Shown piece after piece: positions 1 to 9,534 of a DNA stretch of 64,000 nucleotides (positions within the stretch are counted from its first letter, which is position 1; every line of letters begins with the position of its first letter). The DNA is from Mageeibacillus sp. UBA5436 (GTDB lineage: Bacteria; Bacillota; Clostridia; Saccharofermentanales; DTU023). Both the position numbers and the translations under genes were made by a program. Below the pieces are notes generated by a model. The model was not told the DNA's origin. It did not search any database and saw only the letters and a list, made by a program, of their open reading frames with translations. The DNA is taken from assembly GCA_002427545.1 (NCBI GenBank), contig DIRM01000046.1:12161-76160 (forward strand). The letters run 5' to 3'.

Positions 1-51
1 CCACCATTGCCAGTTGATCCAGATACATCAGGAGAAACATCTGAGCCATAA
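1..51 (+). CDS. C-terminal end of an exported or surface protein (partial)
   Basis: Frame 1 is open from the first base to a TAA at 49-51 and encodes the tail PPLPVDPDTSGETSEP. The Pro, Asp, Thr, Ser and Glu bias is typical of the disordered end of an exported or wall-associated protein. The LCP protein at 47091 has a tail of similar flavour. A bidirectional terminator follows within 70 bases. Only 16 residues are visible, so the family cannot be named. Confidence 0.5.
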   Translation, partial: PPLPVDPDTSGETSEP

Positions 52-117
52 ATACATGAAATCTTAATATGAATATCAAAACATTATAATATTGTAGAAT
101 TAGAAATTAAAAAAATA

Positions 118-153
118 ATCCAGACTTTTGAATAAAAAAGTTTGGATTTTATT
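118..153. terminator. Bidirectional intrinsic terminator between converging genes
   Basis: A 12-bp stem (118-129 with 136-147, one G-U pair) and a 6-base loop is followed by a T-rich run on the plus strand. It is preceded by an A-rich run that becomes the U-tract on the minus strand. It separates the gene ending at 51 from the PHP gene ending at 149 on the opposite strand, whose stop codon lies just outside the stem. Confidence 0.8.
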
Positions 154-1090
154 TTTTCCCGTAATGATTAAAAGGGGAATCAGAAGCAGTATACATATCA
201 TGTCCTTCTTTATTAGCACCATGAAAATCACTACCTGCAGTGAAGAATAAATTGTTTTCCTCTGCACATTGCCATAAGAGAATTTGTTGCTCGAGTGATG
301 CATCGCTATGAAAAACTTCTATACCAAGTTGAGTTATTTTTAATAGATGTTGAATCTTTTGATTCAATAATTCTTGACTTTGACACCAACCATATTGATG
401 CGGATGTGCAATTACGGGAAAACCATTCGCCTCATCTATTACTTGTAACGCTTCTTCTATTTTAACTTTTTCACGTGGTACATAGGCAGCTTTATTATCA
501 CCGAGATAAAAATCAAATGCCTCTTGTATGGAGTTTACATAATCATTCTTGACTAACCATTTAGCTGTTTTTACACGACCAGGCACAGGTTCTGAAAAAG
601 TTGGATCTAAAGTGTTTGAAGGAATAGGGATATTTAATTCCTGTAATTTATTTATCATCTTTTTATTTCGTTCAAAACGATTTTTTCTTTGCAATTTTAA
701 AAAGCTATTTAAATTTTTAATTTGATAACCAGAAAAATAGGCTAATAAATGAACGTTTTGTTTTTCAAATTCAACATTCAATTCGATTCCGGGGATAATT
801 AAAGGAGATTTTAGCAAATTCTGAGATTCGATTTGTTTTGATAATTTCCACAAATTCATTTGTTGATCTTGCATGTATTGATCAAGGCTAACATGATTGT
901 CCATTAATTCTAGAACACCCTCATTAGTGTCATGGTCGGTCAATGCCAAACAATTTAATTGATTTTCTTTGGCTAAAATAAAGACTTCCTCAGGCGAAAA
1001 ACTACCATCTGAAGCCGTAGAATGCACATGTAAATCAATACTACCTTGCTTGGTTAAATTATTTAAAAAACTTCCTAATGCTATATTCAT
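149..1090 (-). CDS. PHP-domain phosphoesterase (TrpH/YciV-like)
   Basis: This 313-residue protein has the metal-binding motifs of the PHP superfamily. They are DLHVHS at 19-24, TDHD at 51-54, PGIE near 100, the PGR segment, AHPHQ near 230 and GSDFHG at 286-291. The order matches the stand-alone YciV/TrpH group, whose studied members are cytoplasmic 5'-3' exonucleases or 3',5'-nucleoside bisphosphate phosphatases with three metals. All expected His and Asp ligands seem present, so it should be active. The exact substrate is an inference. No Shine-Dalgarno is seen before the ATG. Instead three tandem TATAATA units lie directly upstream, so the mRNA may be leaderless or nearly so. Confidence 0.85.
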   Translation of the reverse strand: MNIALGSFLNNLTKQGSIDLHVHSTASDGSFSPEEVFILAKENQLNCLALTDHDTNEGVLELMDNHVSLDQYMQDQQMNLWKLSKQIESQNLLKSPLIIPGIELNVEFEKQNVHLLAYFSGYQIKNLNSFLKLQRKNRFERNKKMINKLQELNIPIPSNTLDPTFSEPVPGRVKTAKWLVKNDYVNSIQEAFDFYLGDNKAAYVPREKVKIEEALQVIDEANGFPVIAHPHQYGWCQSQELLNQKIQHLLKITQLGIEVFHSDASLEQQILLWQCAEENNLFFTAGSDFHGANKEGHDMYTASDSPFNHYGKK

Positions 1091-1111
1091 GATTATATAT
1101 TATATATTATA
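1091..1111 (-). promoter_or_regulatory. Three tandem TATAAT units upstream of the PHP gene
   Basis: Read on the minus strand, TATAATA is repeated three times at 7-base steps immediately before the ATG at 1090. The middle copy would start transcription within about two bases of the ATG. No good -35 box is seen, and the A/T richness makes chance similarity possible. Confidence 0.35.
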
Positions 1112-1170
1112 AACTACTTTTATTTTATAATTCTTCACTCTGCTTATTCTATTAAGATCGTCCATTATAT

Positions 1171-1199
1171 TTGTCAATAACTTATAATCGATATACAAT
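1171..1199 (+). promoter_or_regulatory. SigA-type promoter of pgk-tpi
   Basis: TTGTCA (1171-1176) and TACAAT (1194-1199) are 17 bases apart. The start of transcription would be near 1206, giving a leader of about 53 bases before the ATG at 1259. The ribosome site is AAGGGG at about 1246-1251. Confidence 0.65.
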
Positions 1200-1258
1200 A
1201 ATATAAGTTAATTACAAATAATTGTAACACAATTTATTTAGATGATAAGGGGAAAATT

Positions 1259-3199
1259 ATGGCCGTAAGAAAGAAAAACATTGAAGATGTAAATGTCAAA
1301 GACAAGAAAGTGTTAGTACGTGTCGACTTTAATGTTCCAGTCGATAAACAAACAAATGAAATTACAGATGATAAAAGAATTAGAGCCGCTTTGCCAACTA
1401 TTCAATATTTAGTTGATCAAGGAGCAAAAGTTATTCTCATGTCTCATATGGGCAGACCAAAAGGTGTAGATCCAAAATTATCAATGTCAATCGCGGCAAA
1501 ACGTTTATCTGAATTGATTAATAAAGATGTTATTTTGTCTGATGATGTTGTAGGTGAAGATGCCAAAACAAAAGCCGAGAGCTTAAAATCTGGTGAAATC
1601 TTAATGCTAGAAAATCTTCGCTATCATGCTGAAGAAACAAAAAATGACCCTGCTTTTGCACGTGAATTAGCTTCATTAGCAGAAATTTATGTAAATGATG
1701 CTTTTGGAACAGCCCATAGAGCTCATGCTTCAACTGCAGGTGTAGCTAATTATTTACCAGCTTATGCAGGATATTTAATTCAAAAAGAAATTGATGTCAT
1801 GGGTGGAGCAATTTCTGATCCAAAACAACCATTTGTTGCTATTTTAGGTGGAGCAAAAGTTTCTGATAAAATTGGTGTTATTCGCAATCTGTTAAATAAG
1901 GTTGAAACATTGATTGTCGGTGGTGGTATGGCTTTTACTTTCTTAAAAGCAAAAGGCTATGAAGTTGGAACATCTTTATTAGAAGAAGATAAAATCGAAT
2001 TAGCAAAAATTTTATTAGAAGAAGCTGAAGCTAAGAATGTTTCTTTATTATTACCAGTTGATATTGTAGCAGCAACAAAATTTGCAGCTGATGCTGATTA
2101 TGAAATTGTTGATGCTGACAAAATGCCTGCTGACCGCATGGGCCTCGATATTGGACCTAAAACAATCGAACTATTTTCTAATACAGTTAAAAATGCTGGT
2201 ACAGTAGTTTGGAATGGCCCAATGGGCGTTTTTGAATTTGAAGAATTTGCTAAAGGTACAAAAGCAGTGGCAGAAGCTTTGGCCAATTCAGATGCTATTA
2301 GTATTGTTGGCGGTGGTGATTCTGCAGCAGCTGTTGAATTATTGGGCTATGCAGATAAAATAACTCATATTTCTACTGGAGGCGGAGCTTCTTTAGAATT
2401 ATTAGAAGGAAAAGTTTTGCCTGGTATTGATGCAATTCAAAATGCTGGTGCTAGACGAACAATGGCAGCTGGTAATTGGAAAATGAATGCTGGTGTTCCA
2501 GCTGATGCTGAAAAATTATTAACGGAATTATTACCATTGGTAAAAGATGCTGCTAATGAAATTGTAATTGGTGTTCCATTTACAGCAATTAGTAAAGCAT
2601 TAGAAGTAACAGCCTATTCAAATGTTAAAATTGCAGCAGAAAATTGCCATTATGAAGATAAAGGTGCTTACACTGGTGAAGTATCTGCCAAAATGTTAGC
2701 TGAAATGAAAGTGCCTTTTGTTATTATCGGCCATTCAGAACGCAGAGAATATTTTAATGAAACAAATGAAACTGTTAATTTAAAAGCAAAAGCAGCATTA
2801 AATTGGGGCGTTAGACCTATTGTTTGTTGTGGTGAAACACTTGAACAAAGAGAATCTGGTCAAACATTTGATTGGATTAAGGAACAGATAACAGAAGGTT
2901 TAAAAGATATTCCAGCAGAAAAAATGAGCTTCATTACTATTGCCTATGAACCTATTTGGGCAATCGGTACTGGAAAAACAGCAAGTGATGAACAAGCTCA
3001 AGAAGTTTGTGCTTATATCAGAAAACTGGTAGCTGAATTATATGATCAAGAAATCGCGGATGCCTTAAGAATATTATATGGTGGTTCTGTTAATGCCAAA
3101 AATGCTGAAAGCTTATTTGGTCAACCAGACATTGACGGCGGTTTAGTTGGAGGCGCATCCTTAAAACCAAATGATTTCAAAGTAATTTGTTTTGCATAA
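1259..3199 (+). CDS. pgk-tpiA: Fused phosphoglycerate kinase-triosephosphate isomerase
   Basis: One 646-residue chain carries two consecutive glycolytic enzymes. Residues 1 to about 397 are a full PGK, with RVDFNVP near 21, the nucleotide-site LGGAKVSDK and VGGGDSAAA. Residues 398-646 are a full TPI, with NWKMN (catalytic Lys), GHSERR (catalytic His) and [11 protein letters not shown] (catalytic Glu). Both halves have normal length and keep their active sites. The join is only a few residues ([13 protein letters not shown]), and an ATG survives at 2462 (Met402) where a separate tpiA would begin. Such fusions are known from Thermotoga maritima, where a frameshift makes them. Here the fusion is in frame. 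The gene is monocistronic, with its own promoter and terminator. Confidence 0.97.
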   Translation: MAVRKKNIEDVNVKDKKVLVRVDFNVPVDKQTNEITDDKRIRAALPTIQYLVDQGAKVILMSHMGRPKGVDPKLSMSIAAKRLSELINKDVILSDDVVGEDAKTKAESLKSGEILMLENLRYHAEETKNDPAFARELASLAEIYVNDAFGTAHRAHASTAGVANYLPAYAGYLIQKEIDVMGGAISDPKQPFVAILGGAKVSDKIGVIRNLLNKVETLIVGGGMAFTFLKAKGYEVGTSLLEEDKIELAKILLEEAEAKNVSLLLPVDIVAATKFAADADYEIVDADKMPADRMGLDIGPKTIELFSNTVKNAGTVVWNGPMGVFEFEEFAKGTKAVAEALANSDAISIVGGGDSAAAVELLGYADKITHISTGGGASLELLEGKVLPGIDAIQNAGARRTMAAGNWKMNAGVPADAEKLLTELLPLVKDAANEIVIGVPFTAISKALEVTAYSNVKIAAENCHYEDKGAYTGEVSAKMLAEMKVPFVIIGHSERREYFNETNETVNLKAKAALNWGVRPIVCCGETLEQRESGQTFDWIKEQITEGLKDIPAEKMSFITIAYEPIWAIGTGKTASDEQAQEVCAYIRKLVAELYDQEIADALRILYGGSVNAKNAESLFGQPDIDGGLVGGASLKPNDFKVICFA

Positions 3200-3211
3200 A
3201 TGTATCGACAT

Positions 3212-3249
3212 AACATTAGGCTCAAGTTAACTTGAGCCTAATGTTTTTA
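3212..3249 (+). terminator. Terminator of pgk-tpi, perfect 34-base palindrome
   Basis: The 17-base arm AACATTAGGCTCAAGTT is followed directly by its exact reverse complement (3212-3245) and then by T residues. It folds as a long hairpin with a minimal loop, 12 bases after the stop codon. Confidence 0.85.
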
Positions 3250-3373
3250 ATCATTTATAATTAAAGTAATTTCAAACAAAAAATAGAAATCTAAAAACTT
3301 TTCATAATAGATATAAAATCATAGGGTGATTATAGCTCTTTTTGTGGATATTCATATAAAAAGGGTAAAGTTA

Positions 3374-3382
3374 TGCTATAAT
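3374..3382 (+). promoter_or_regulatory. Extended -10 promoter of the PFOR gene
   Basis: TGCTATAAT is a perfect extended -10 element. No convincing -35 box is found 17 bases upstream, which extended -10 promoters can tolerate. The leader to the ATG at 3439 is about 50 bases. Confidence 0.6.
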
Positions 3383-3438
3383 TAAAAATACTAAATTAAT
3401 AAAAAAACCGTTTTATTTTTCAGTAAAAGGAGAGAAAT

Positions 3439-6400
3439 ATGACAAAAAACAAAAAGTTTATGACGATGGATGGAAATACAGCTTGTGCGTATACTTCTTA
3501 CGCATTTTCAGAAGTTGCTGGTATTTATCCAATTACTCCATCATCACCGATGGCTGACTATGTTGATCAATGGTCACAAGAAGGAAGAAAAAATATTTTT
3601 GGACAAACAGTCAATGTTATTGAAATGCAATCCGAAGCAGGTGCTGCAGGATTTGTGCATGGTTCTTTAGCAACAGGAGCATTAACAACTACTTATACCG
3701 CTTCTCAAGGTTTGCTGTTAATGATACCAAATATGTATAAAATTGCTGGTGAATTATTGCCAGGCGTTTTCCACGTTTCAGCTAGAGCTGTTGCTGGCCA
3801 AGCTTTATCCATATTTGGGGATCAATCTGATGTTATGGCTTGCCGACAAACTGGTTTTGCTATGTTAGCTTCATCTAGCGTACAAGAAGCTCATGAAGTA
3901 GCAGCAATCGCGCATTTAGCAGCCATTAAAGGTCGTGTCCCTTTCCTACATTTCTTTGATGGATTTAGAACCTCTCATGAAATTCAAAAAATTGAAATCA
4001 TGGACTATGAAGATCTCAAAGAATTAGTTGATATGGATGCAATTGAAGCTTTCCGCAAACGTAGTTTGAGTCCAAATGATCCAGTTATTCGCGGTACGGC
4101 TCAAAATCCAGATATCAATTTCCAAGCAAGAGAAGCATCAAATCCTTTCTATGATAATTTATTACCTATTATAGAAGATTATATGGCAAAGATTAGTGAT
4201 TTAACCGGTCGCGAATATAAACCATTTGGATATTATGGTGCAGAAGATGCAGAAGAAATTATCATTTGTATGGGTTCTGTTTATGAAACAGCGCGCGAAA
4301 CAGTTGACTATTTAAATGCACATGGCCGTAAAGTTGGTGTTATCCATGTTTACTTATATCGTCCATTCTCGATTGAGCGCATTCGTGAAACTATCCCATC
4401 TACTGTTAAAAAAATTGCAGTCTTAGATCGTACTAAAGAACCTGGTTCACAAGGTGAGCCTTTATACTTAGATGTTATTAGTGCTTTTAAAGGCGATCCT
4501 AATGCTCCAATTATTGTTGGTGGACGTTATGGTTTAGGTTCAAAAGACACGACTCCAGATCAAATTAATGCCGTCTTTACTAACTTACATAATGATCAAC
4601 CTTTAGAAAGATTTACGATTGGTATTAATGATGATGTTACTCATTTATCATTACCTCTTGGTGATTCTATCGATGTTACCAAAGAAGGCACAGTAGCTGC
4701 TCGTTTCTGGGGTTTAGGCTCAGATGGTACAGTTGGTGCTAATAAAAACTCTATTAAAATTATTGGTGATCATACAGACATGTATGCACAAGCATATTTC
4801 AGCTATGACTCTAAAAAATCTGGTGGTATCACTATTTCTGACTTGCGTTTTGGCCATCAACCAATTCGTGCACCATATTTAGTTGATAAAGCAGACTTTA
4901 TCGCTTGTCATAATCAATCATATGTTGATAACTACGATATGTTGGCTCCATTAAAAAAGGGTGGTTCATTCTTATTAAATACGCAATGGAATGCTGAAGA
5001 ATTAAATGAACATTTACCTAACAAAATGAAACGCTTTATTGCCCAAAATGATATTAACTTTTACACAATTGATGCGGTTGATTTAGCTGGTGAAATTGGC
5101 TTAGGTTCAAGAATTAATACCATTTGCCAAGCAGCTTATTTCAAAATTACAGAAGTTATGCCTGTTGATGAAGCAGTCAAATATATGAAAGAAATGATTG
5201 TTAAATCTTATGGTAATAAGGGGCAAGATATCATTGACATGAACTATGCTGCTGTTGATACAGGTGTAGAAAATGTTGTAAAAATTGATGTTCCGGCAGA
5301 ATGGGCAAATTTAGAAGATGAAGCTTTACCAGTTCGTGAAGCACCTGATTTCATTAAAAATATTGCTGATATAATGAATCGTCAAGAAGGTGACAGTCTA
5401 CCAGTATCTGCTTTTGTAGATCGTGAAGATGGTCATATTCCTTCTGGAACCGCTCAATATGAAAAACGTGGTATTGCAATCAATATTCCTTCTTGGAAAC
5501 CAGACAAATGTATTCAATGTAATCAATGCTCTTTTGTATGTCCACATGCTGTCATTAGACCAGTACTATTAGATGACGAAGAAGCAGACAAAGCACCAGA
5601 AGGCTTTATTACAATTGGTGGTTCAAAACCTTATGATAAATTCCAATATCGTATTCAAGTTTCAATTTTAGACTGTACTGGCTGTGGTTCATGCGCCAAT
5701 GTATGTCCTAAAGATGCTCTTGAAATGGAGCCAATTGAAAATCATATGGTTGAAGCTGAATATTGGGACTTTGCACAAAAAGAAGTTAAACCAAAAGCTA
5801 ATCCAATGAAGAAAACAACAGTAAAAGGTTCACAATTTGAAACACCATTACTCGAATTCTCAGGAGCTTGTGCAGGTTGTGGTGAAACACCATATATTAA
5901 ACTATTAACACAATTATTTGGCGATAGAATGCAAATCTCAAATGCTACTGGCTGTAGCTCAATTTGGGGCGCCTCATCACCATCCACTCCATATACTAAG
6001 AACCATGATGGTCATGGTCCAGCTTGGTCAAATTCATTATTTGAAGATGCTGCTGAACATGGAATGGGCATGCATATGGGTGCAAAACAAATTCGTGAGA
6101 GAGCTTCTCATACGCTAAAACAATTACTTGATCTGGATGTTGATGCCAAGATTAAAGAAACAGCTGATGCTTGGTTCGCTGATTATGAAAATGGCGAAAA
6201 ATCTCGTGCATTGTCTGATGATTTAATTGCCGCATTATCTGATTACTCAGGTGATAATGCTGAAGCTAAAAAATATATTGAGTCTATCTTAGATTTAAAA
6301 GATTATTTGATGAAACGTTCATCATGGATTATCGGTGGTGATGGTTGGGCATACGATATCGGTTATGGTGGATTAGATCATGTTCTAGCCTCTGGAGAAG

Positions 6401-6984
6401 ATATTAATGTCTTTGTCTTAGATACAGAAATTTATTCCAATACAGGCGGTCAGGCTTCAAAATCAACACCACTTGGTGCGATTGCAGAATTTGCTGCTGG
6501 TGGTAAACCAGTCAAGAAAAAAGATCTTGGCTTAATGGCAACGACTTATGGCTATGTATACGTTGGTCAAATTGCTATGGGTGCAAATCAAGCACATACC
6601 TTAAGAGTTATTGCAGAAGCAGAAGCTTATAATGGTCCATCTATTATTATCGCTTATGCTCCATGTATTTCTCATGGTATTCGTGGTGGCTTAACGATTT
6701 CTCAAACCAGAGAGAAAGACGCAGTTGAAACAGGTTACTGGCATCTTTGGAATTTTGATCCAAGAAAAGCCGAAAAAGGTGAGAATCCATTTACCTTAAC
6801 ATCCAAACCACCAACAAGAGATTATAGAGAATTCTTAGAAAAAGAAGTGCGTTATACTTCCTTAAAGAGAAAATATGATCAAGAAAAAGTTGATGAAATT
6901 TATGCTAAGAGTGCTGAAGCGGCGAAAGAACGTTATGAGAATTATATTCGTTTGTCTGAAGCAAAATATGGTGATGAAGAATAG
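3439..6984 (+). CDS. nifJ: Pyruvate:ferredoxin (flavodoxin) oxidoreductase, single chain
   Basis: This 1181-residue cytoplasmic enzyme oxidises pyruvate with CoA to acetyl-CoA and CO2 and passes electrons to ferredoxin. The N-terminal pyrimidine-binding domain has YPITPSSPMADYVDQW. A gamma-type domain lies around 420-600. Two 4Fe-4S motifs follow, CIQCNQCSFVC (C691, C694, C697, C701) and CTGCGSCANVC (C746, C749, C752, C756). The TPP domain has ACAGCGETPY (C811, C814), NATGCSS and GDGWAYDIGYGG, with EIYSNTGGQASKSTP. All cluster ligands and TPP/Mg residues look intact, and the length is normal for the one-gene form. Shine-Dalgarno AAAGGAG (3426-3432) supports the start. With the PGK-TPI gene next to it, this region covers lower glycolysis and pyruvate oxidation. 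Confidence 0.98.
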   Translation: MTKNKKFMTMDGNTACAYTSYAFSEVAGIYPITPSSPMADYVDQWSQEGRKNIFGQTVNVIEMQSEAGAAGFVHGSLATGALTTTYTASQGLLLMIPNMYKIAGELLPGVFHVSARAVAGQALSIFGDQSDVMACRQTGFAMLASSSVQEAHEVAAIAHLAAIKGRVPFLHFFDGFRTSHEIQKIEIMDYEDLKELVDMDAIEAFRKRSLSPNDPVIRGTAQNPDINFQAREASNPFYDNLLPIIEDYMAKISDLTGREYKPFGYYGAEDAEEIIICMGSVYETARETVDYLNAHGRKVGVIHVYLYRPFSIERIRETIPSTVKKIAVLDRTKEPGSQGEPLYLDVISAFKGDPNAPIIVGGRYGLGSKDTTPDQINAVFTNLHNDQPLERFTIGINDDVTHLSLPLGDSIDVTKEGTVAARFWGLGSDGTVGANKNSIKIIGDHTDMYAQAYFSYDSKKSGGITISDLRFGHQPIRAPYLVDKADFIACHNQSYVDNYDMLAPLKKGGSFLLNTQWNAEELNEHLPNKMKRFIAQNDINFYTIDAVDLAGEIGLGSRINTICQAAYFKITEVMPVDEAVKYMKEMIVKSYGNKGQDIIDMNYAAVDTGVENVVKIDVPAEWANLEDEALPVREAPDFIKNIADIMNRQEGDSLPVSAFVDREDGHIPSGTAQYEKRGIAINIPSWKPDKCIQCNQCSFVCPHAVIRPVLLDDEEADKAPEGFITIGGSKPYDKFQYRIQVSILDCTGCGSCANVCPKDALEMEPIENHMVEAEYWDFAQKEVKPKANPMKKTTVKGSQFETPLLEFSGACAGCGETPYIKLLTQLFGDRMQISNATGCSSIWGASSPSTPYTKNHDGHGPAWSNSLFEDAAEHGMGMHMGAKQIRERASHTLKQLLDLDVDAKIKETADAWFADYENGEKSRALSDDLIAALSDYSGDNAEAKKYIESILDLKDYLMKRSSWIIGGDGWAYDIGYGGLDHVLASGEDINVFVLDTEIYSNTGGQASKSTPLGAIAEFAAGGKPVKKKDLGLMATTYGYVYVGQIAMGANQAHTLRVIAEAEAYNGPSIIIAYAPCISHGIRGGLTISQTREKDAVETGYWHLWNFDPRKAEKGENPFTLTSKPPTRDYREFLEKEVRYTSLKRKYDQEKVDEIYAKSAEAAKERYENYIRLSEAKYGDEE

Positions 6985-7023
6985 TCAATAGACTGAAATC
7001 ATTTTAAACTATATGTTATAATT

Positions 7024-7055
7024 AATCCCCGTAGAGAAATTTACGGGGATTTTTT
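7024..7055 (+). terminator. Terminator of nifJ
   Basis: AATCCCCGTA (7024-7033) pairs with TACGGGGATT (7042-7051) and is followed by a T run. It lies 40 bases after the stop codon. Confidence 0.9.
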
Positions 7056-7101
7056 AACTATACCAAATCTGATCTCACATAAATAATAAAAGGAGAATGG
7101 C

Positions 7102-8115
7102 GTGAAATTAAATCATAATTTGACTTTACATTTATCAGATACATTGGTATCAGATGTATTTATTTCGAATTATATTAATCGCTTAAGCGGTCATGCTATT
7201 CGATGTTATTTAATTTTATTGCAAACTTTTCAACATGGAAATCGTAAAATTAATGTGACGGAAATAGCACAAAGGCTTGATAGTAATGAATCCGAAATCC
7301 AAAAAGCTTTAAGTGAATTGCAACAATTACAATTAATTGTGATACAAAGTGGGCATCTCGATATAGCAGATCTAAAATTTTTAGAGATAAAAAGACATTA
7401 TAATGATAATGCATTTAATCAAGATTCAGAAAAAGAAGATGAAAAAACGGTTTCACAGCGCGAAACAATCGTTAAACAAATCAATGATACATTTTTTCAA
7501 GGCGTGATGGGACTTGGTTTCTATACGAAAATAGATGAATGGTTCCATAAATATCAATTTGAGCCAGAAGTGGTTTATGCTATTTTTTCTGAAGCTGCTG
7601 GAAATGGAAAATTGGCAAATACAGGATATGTCAATGGCATTGCCGATAATTGGGGCCGTGCAGGCATTAAAAATTATCAACAATTAAATCAATATTATAA
7701 AGAATTTGAAAAACGAAAAGAGATTATTTTCAAAATAAAACAAAAATTAAATATAAAATCAAATTTTACTTCATATCAGGAAACGCTTGTTAATAAATGG
7801 ATTAATGAATTTCAATTTGACTTTCCAATTATTGAATTAGCTTTAAAAGAAACCATCAATATTAATTCTCCTAATCTAAAATATATTGATAAAATTTTAG
7901 AGGACTGGCATCAAAATAATTTACAAACAGTAGATGAAATAAAACAATATAAAAGAGAATATCAAGAACAAAAGAAAAAGAAATCACATTCGAGTTCCAA
8001 AAGTTCGAAAACAAAAAAATTTAAAAGTGATGCGCAAGCTAAATTAGATGTGCCTGAAGAAGATTTATATAATATTGATCTCATTCAATATTATGCTGAA
8101 CAAGAGGATGAATAA
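7102..8115 (+). CDS. DnaD-domain replication initiation protein
   Basis: The 337-residue protein has a winged-helix-like N-terminal part (about 1-110), then two DnaD/DnaB_2-type helical domains. The first contains FEPEVVYAIFSEAA and YVNGIADNWGRAGI (about 130-200). The second contains KYIDKILEDWHQNN (about 225-285). A Lys/Ser-rich basic linker and an acidic end follow. In Firmicutes such proteins help load the replicative helicase at oriC or restart sites. The next gene, two bases downstream, is a DnaI-like loader, which fits. The start is GTG at 7102 with AAAAGGAG just upstream. The ATG at 7098 meets a stop after one sense codon. Confidence 0.88.
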   Translation: MKLNHNLTLHLSDTLVSDVFISNYINRLSGHAIRCYLILLQTFQHGNRKINVTEIAQRLDSNESEIQKALSELQQLQLIVIQSGHLDIADLKFLEIKRHYNDNAFNQDSEKEDEKTVSQRETIVKQINDTFFQGVMGLGFYTKIDEWFHKYQFEPEVVYAIFSEAAGNGKLANTGYVNGIADNWGRAGIKNYQQLNQYYKEFEKRKEIIFKIKQKLNIKSNFTSYQETLVNKWINEFQFDFPIIELALKETININSPNLKYIDKILEDWHQNNLQTVDEIKQYKREYQEQKKKKSHSSSKSSKTKKFKSDAQAKLDVPEEDLYNIDLIQYYAEQEDE

Positions 8116-8117
8116 AG

Positions 8118-9152
8118 ATGCGCAGCTTAGATGAAAATATCAAAAAACGCTTGCAAAGATATTATGAACTGAAAAGAACAATAGCTGAAAAAAAACATGC
8201 TCAGTATTTAGAAGGATTATATCAAGACTATCCTGAAATTAAGGATTTTGAAAATAAGAGAACAGAATATAGCTTGAATAAAATTAGAGCTAATATTAAA
8301 CGTGAAAATCAAAAAGTCCAATATTACACGGAACAAATTCTTGAGATTGATCAGCAATTAAATATATTTTTACAAGAGAATAATATTCCTTTAGATTATG
8401 AAAAAATAAAATACGAATGCTCTTTTTGTCAAGATACAGGCTGGTATCATAATGATTATTGTGTATGCACAGAAGCTGCTTTGAAAATTTTAAATCAACA
8501 AGATAATCCTTTTGCTCCACCAGAAAACATGGTTTTTTCTGCTTTTGATGCAAGTATATTTTCGGATAAAAGAGAAAAAGAGTTTTTTTCTGGTAATATT
8601 TCACCAAACGAGGCGATCAAAGGCATAAAAAAAATGTTTACGGTTTTTATTGATAATTTTGATCAAAATTTTAAAAATTTTTATTTGTTTGGAAGTCCAG
8701 GTACAGGAAAAACATTTATGATGGCTTGCGTAGCAAATGCTTTACGCGAAAAAGGTATAAATGTTATTTTTATCAAAGCGGTTCAGTTATTTGAAATTAT
8801 GGCTAAAAGACGTATTTTGCTTAATAGTTTTAATCCAGATCCAGTTGAACAAGACACGGTTCGACGGATAATAGACTTGATTTGGAAATCAGAAATTCTA
8901 TGTATTGATGATTTAGGTTTAGGAGCCAAAGGTATATCAAATACTTATGCAGACTTTATTGCGCTTTTAGACGAACGCTTAAACTCTGGCTTATCAACGC
9001 TCATAACATCAAATTTAAAACCAAAGGAATTAGCAAACGAATATGATGAAAGAATAGGTAGCAGAATTACTGGAAATTATGATTTAACTCCATTTGAAGG
9101 TAAGGATGTTCGTAGAGAAATGGCGCAGACGCGAAAAAATAAAAGGCCGTAA
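8118..9152 (+). CDS. dnaI: DnaI/DnaC-like helicase loader ATPase
   Basis: This 344-residue AAA+ protein of the DnaC/IstB family has Walker A GSPGTGKT (192-199) and Walker B ILCIDDLG (Asp264-265). Its sensor region reads LITSNLKPKEL and an arginine-rich stretch follows (DERIGSRI). The N-terminal half is a coiled, charged helicase-binding region with a Cys motif, C101-x2-C104 and C115-x-C117, that probably binds zinc, as in DnaI. It loads the replicative helicase onto DNA with the DnaD-type partner encoded just upstream. It is not the IstB of an insertion sequence, since no transposase is nearby. Confidence 0.88.
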   Translation: MRSLDENIKKRLQRYYELKRTIAEKKHAQYLEGLYQDYPEIKDFENKRTEYSLNKIRANIKRENQKVQYYTEQILEIDQQLNIFLQENNIPLDYEKIKYECSFCQDTGWYHNDYCVCTEAALKILNQQDNPFAPPENMVFSAFDASIFSDKREKEFFSGNISPNEAIKGIKKMFTVFIDNFDQNFKNFYLFGSPGTGKTFMMACVANALREKGINVIFIKAVQLFEIMAKRRILLNSFNPDPVEQDTVRRIIDLIWKSEILCIDDLGLGAKGISNTYADFIALLDERLNSGLSTLITSNLKPKELANEYDERIGSRITGNYDLTPFEGKDVRREMAQTRKNKRP

Positions 9153-9153
9153 A

Positions 9154-9531
9154 ATGAAAATATACAGCGGTGTTGATATCATCGAAATAAATAGATTTAG
9201 TGAAAAACTAATAAAAAAAGGGGATAGTTTCTTGGAATTTTTTTTGGATGAACAAGAAATTGAAACAGCTAAACAAAGGACACAAAGCTTAGCAGCCTTA
9301 TTTGCAGCAAAAGAAGCTATTTCTAAAGCACTTGGTACAGGTATTTGGCAAAAAAAAATAGAATGGCATGATTTTTGCATAAGTCATAATGATCTAGGTA
9401 AGCCAGAAGTTGAATTGAAAAATGAGGCGAAGGTCAAATTTGAAGAAATGCATGGTATTGATATTGATATTAGTATTTCACATGAAAAAAAATATGCCAT
9501 TGCTTTTTGTGTTATCTTAGCAGAAAATTAA
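9154..9531 (+). CDS. acpS: Holo-[acyl-carrier-protein] synthase
   Basis: This 125-residue protein transfers 4'-phosphopantetheine from CoA to apo-ACP for fatty-acid synthesis. It has the N-terminal GVDIIEINRF (Mg-binding Asp) and AALFAAKEAISKALGTG (catalytic Glu and Lys), followed by ISISHEKKYAIAFCV. The ATG at 9154 is preferred: it sits one base after the dnaI stop, has AAGG upstream, and gives the standard AcpS length. The longer frame from 9094 adds 20 unrelated residues that overlap dnaI. Confidence 0.95.
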   Translation: MKIYSGVDIIEINRFSEKLIKKGDSFLEFFLDEQEIETAKQRTQSLAALFAAKEAISKALGTGIWQKKIEWHDFCISHNDLGKPEVELKNEAKVKFEEMHGIDIDISISHEKKYAIAFCVILAEN

Positions 9532-9534
9532 AAA

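Noticed and set aside
8118..9152. IstB of an IS21-type element.
   Set aside because: No IstA transposase or terminal repeats; the neighbour is a DnaD protein, so a helicase loader fits better.
9094..9153. Longer acpS start at 9094.
   Set aside because: It overlaps the end of dnaI and adds 20 residues not seen in AcpS; the ATG at 9154 has the right spacing and length.
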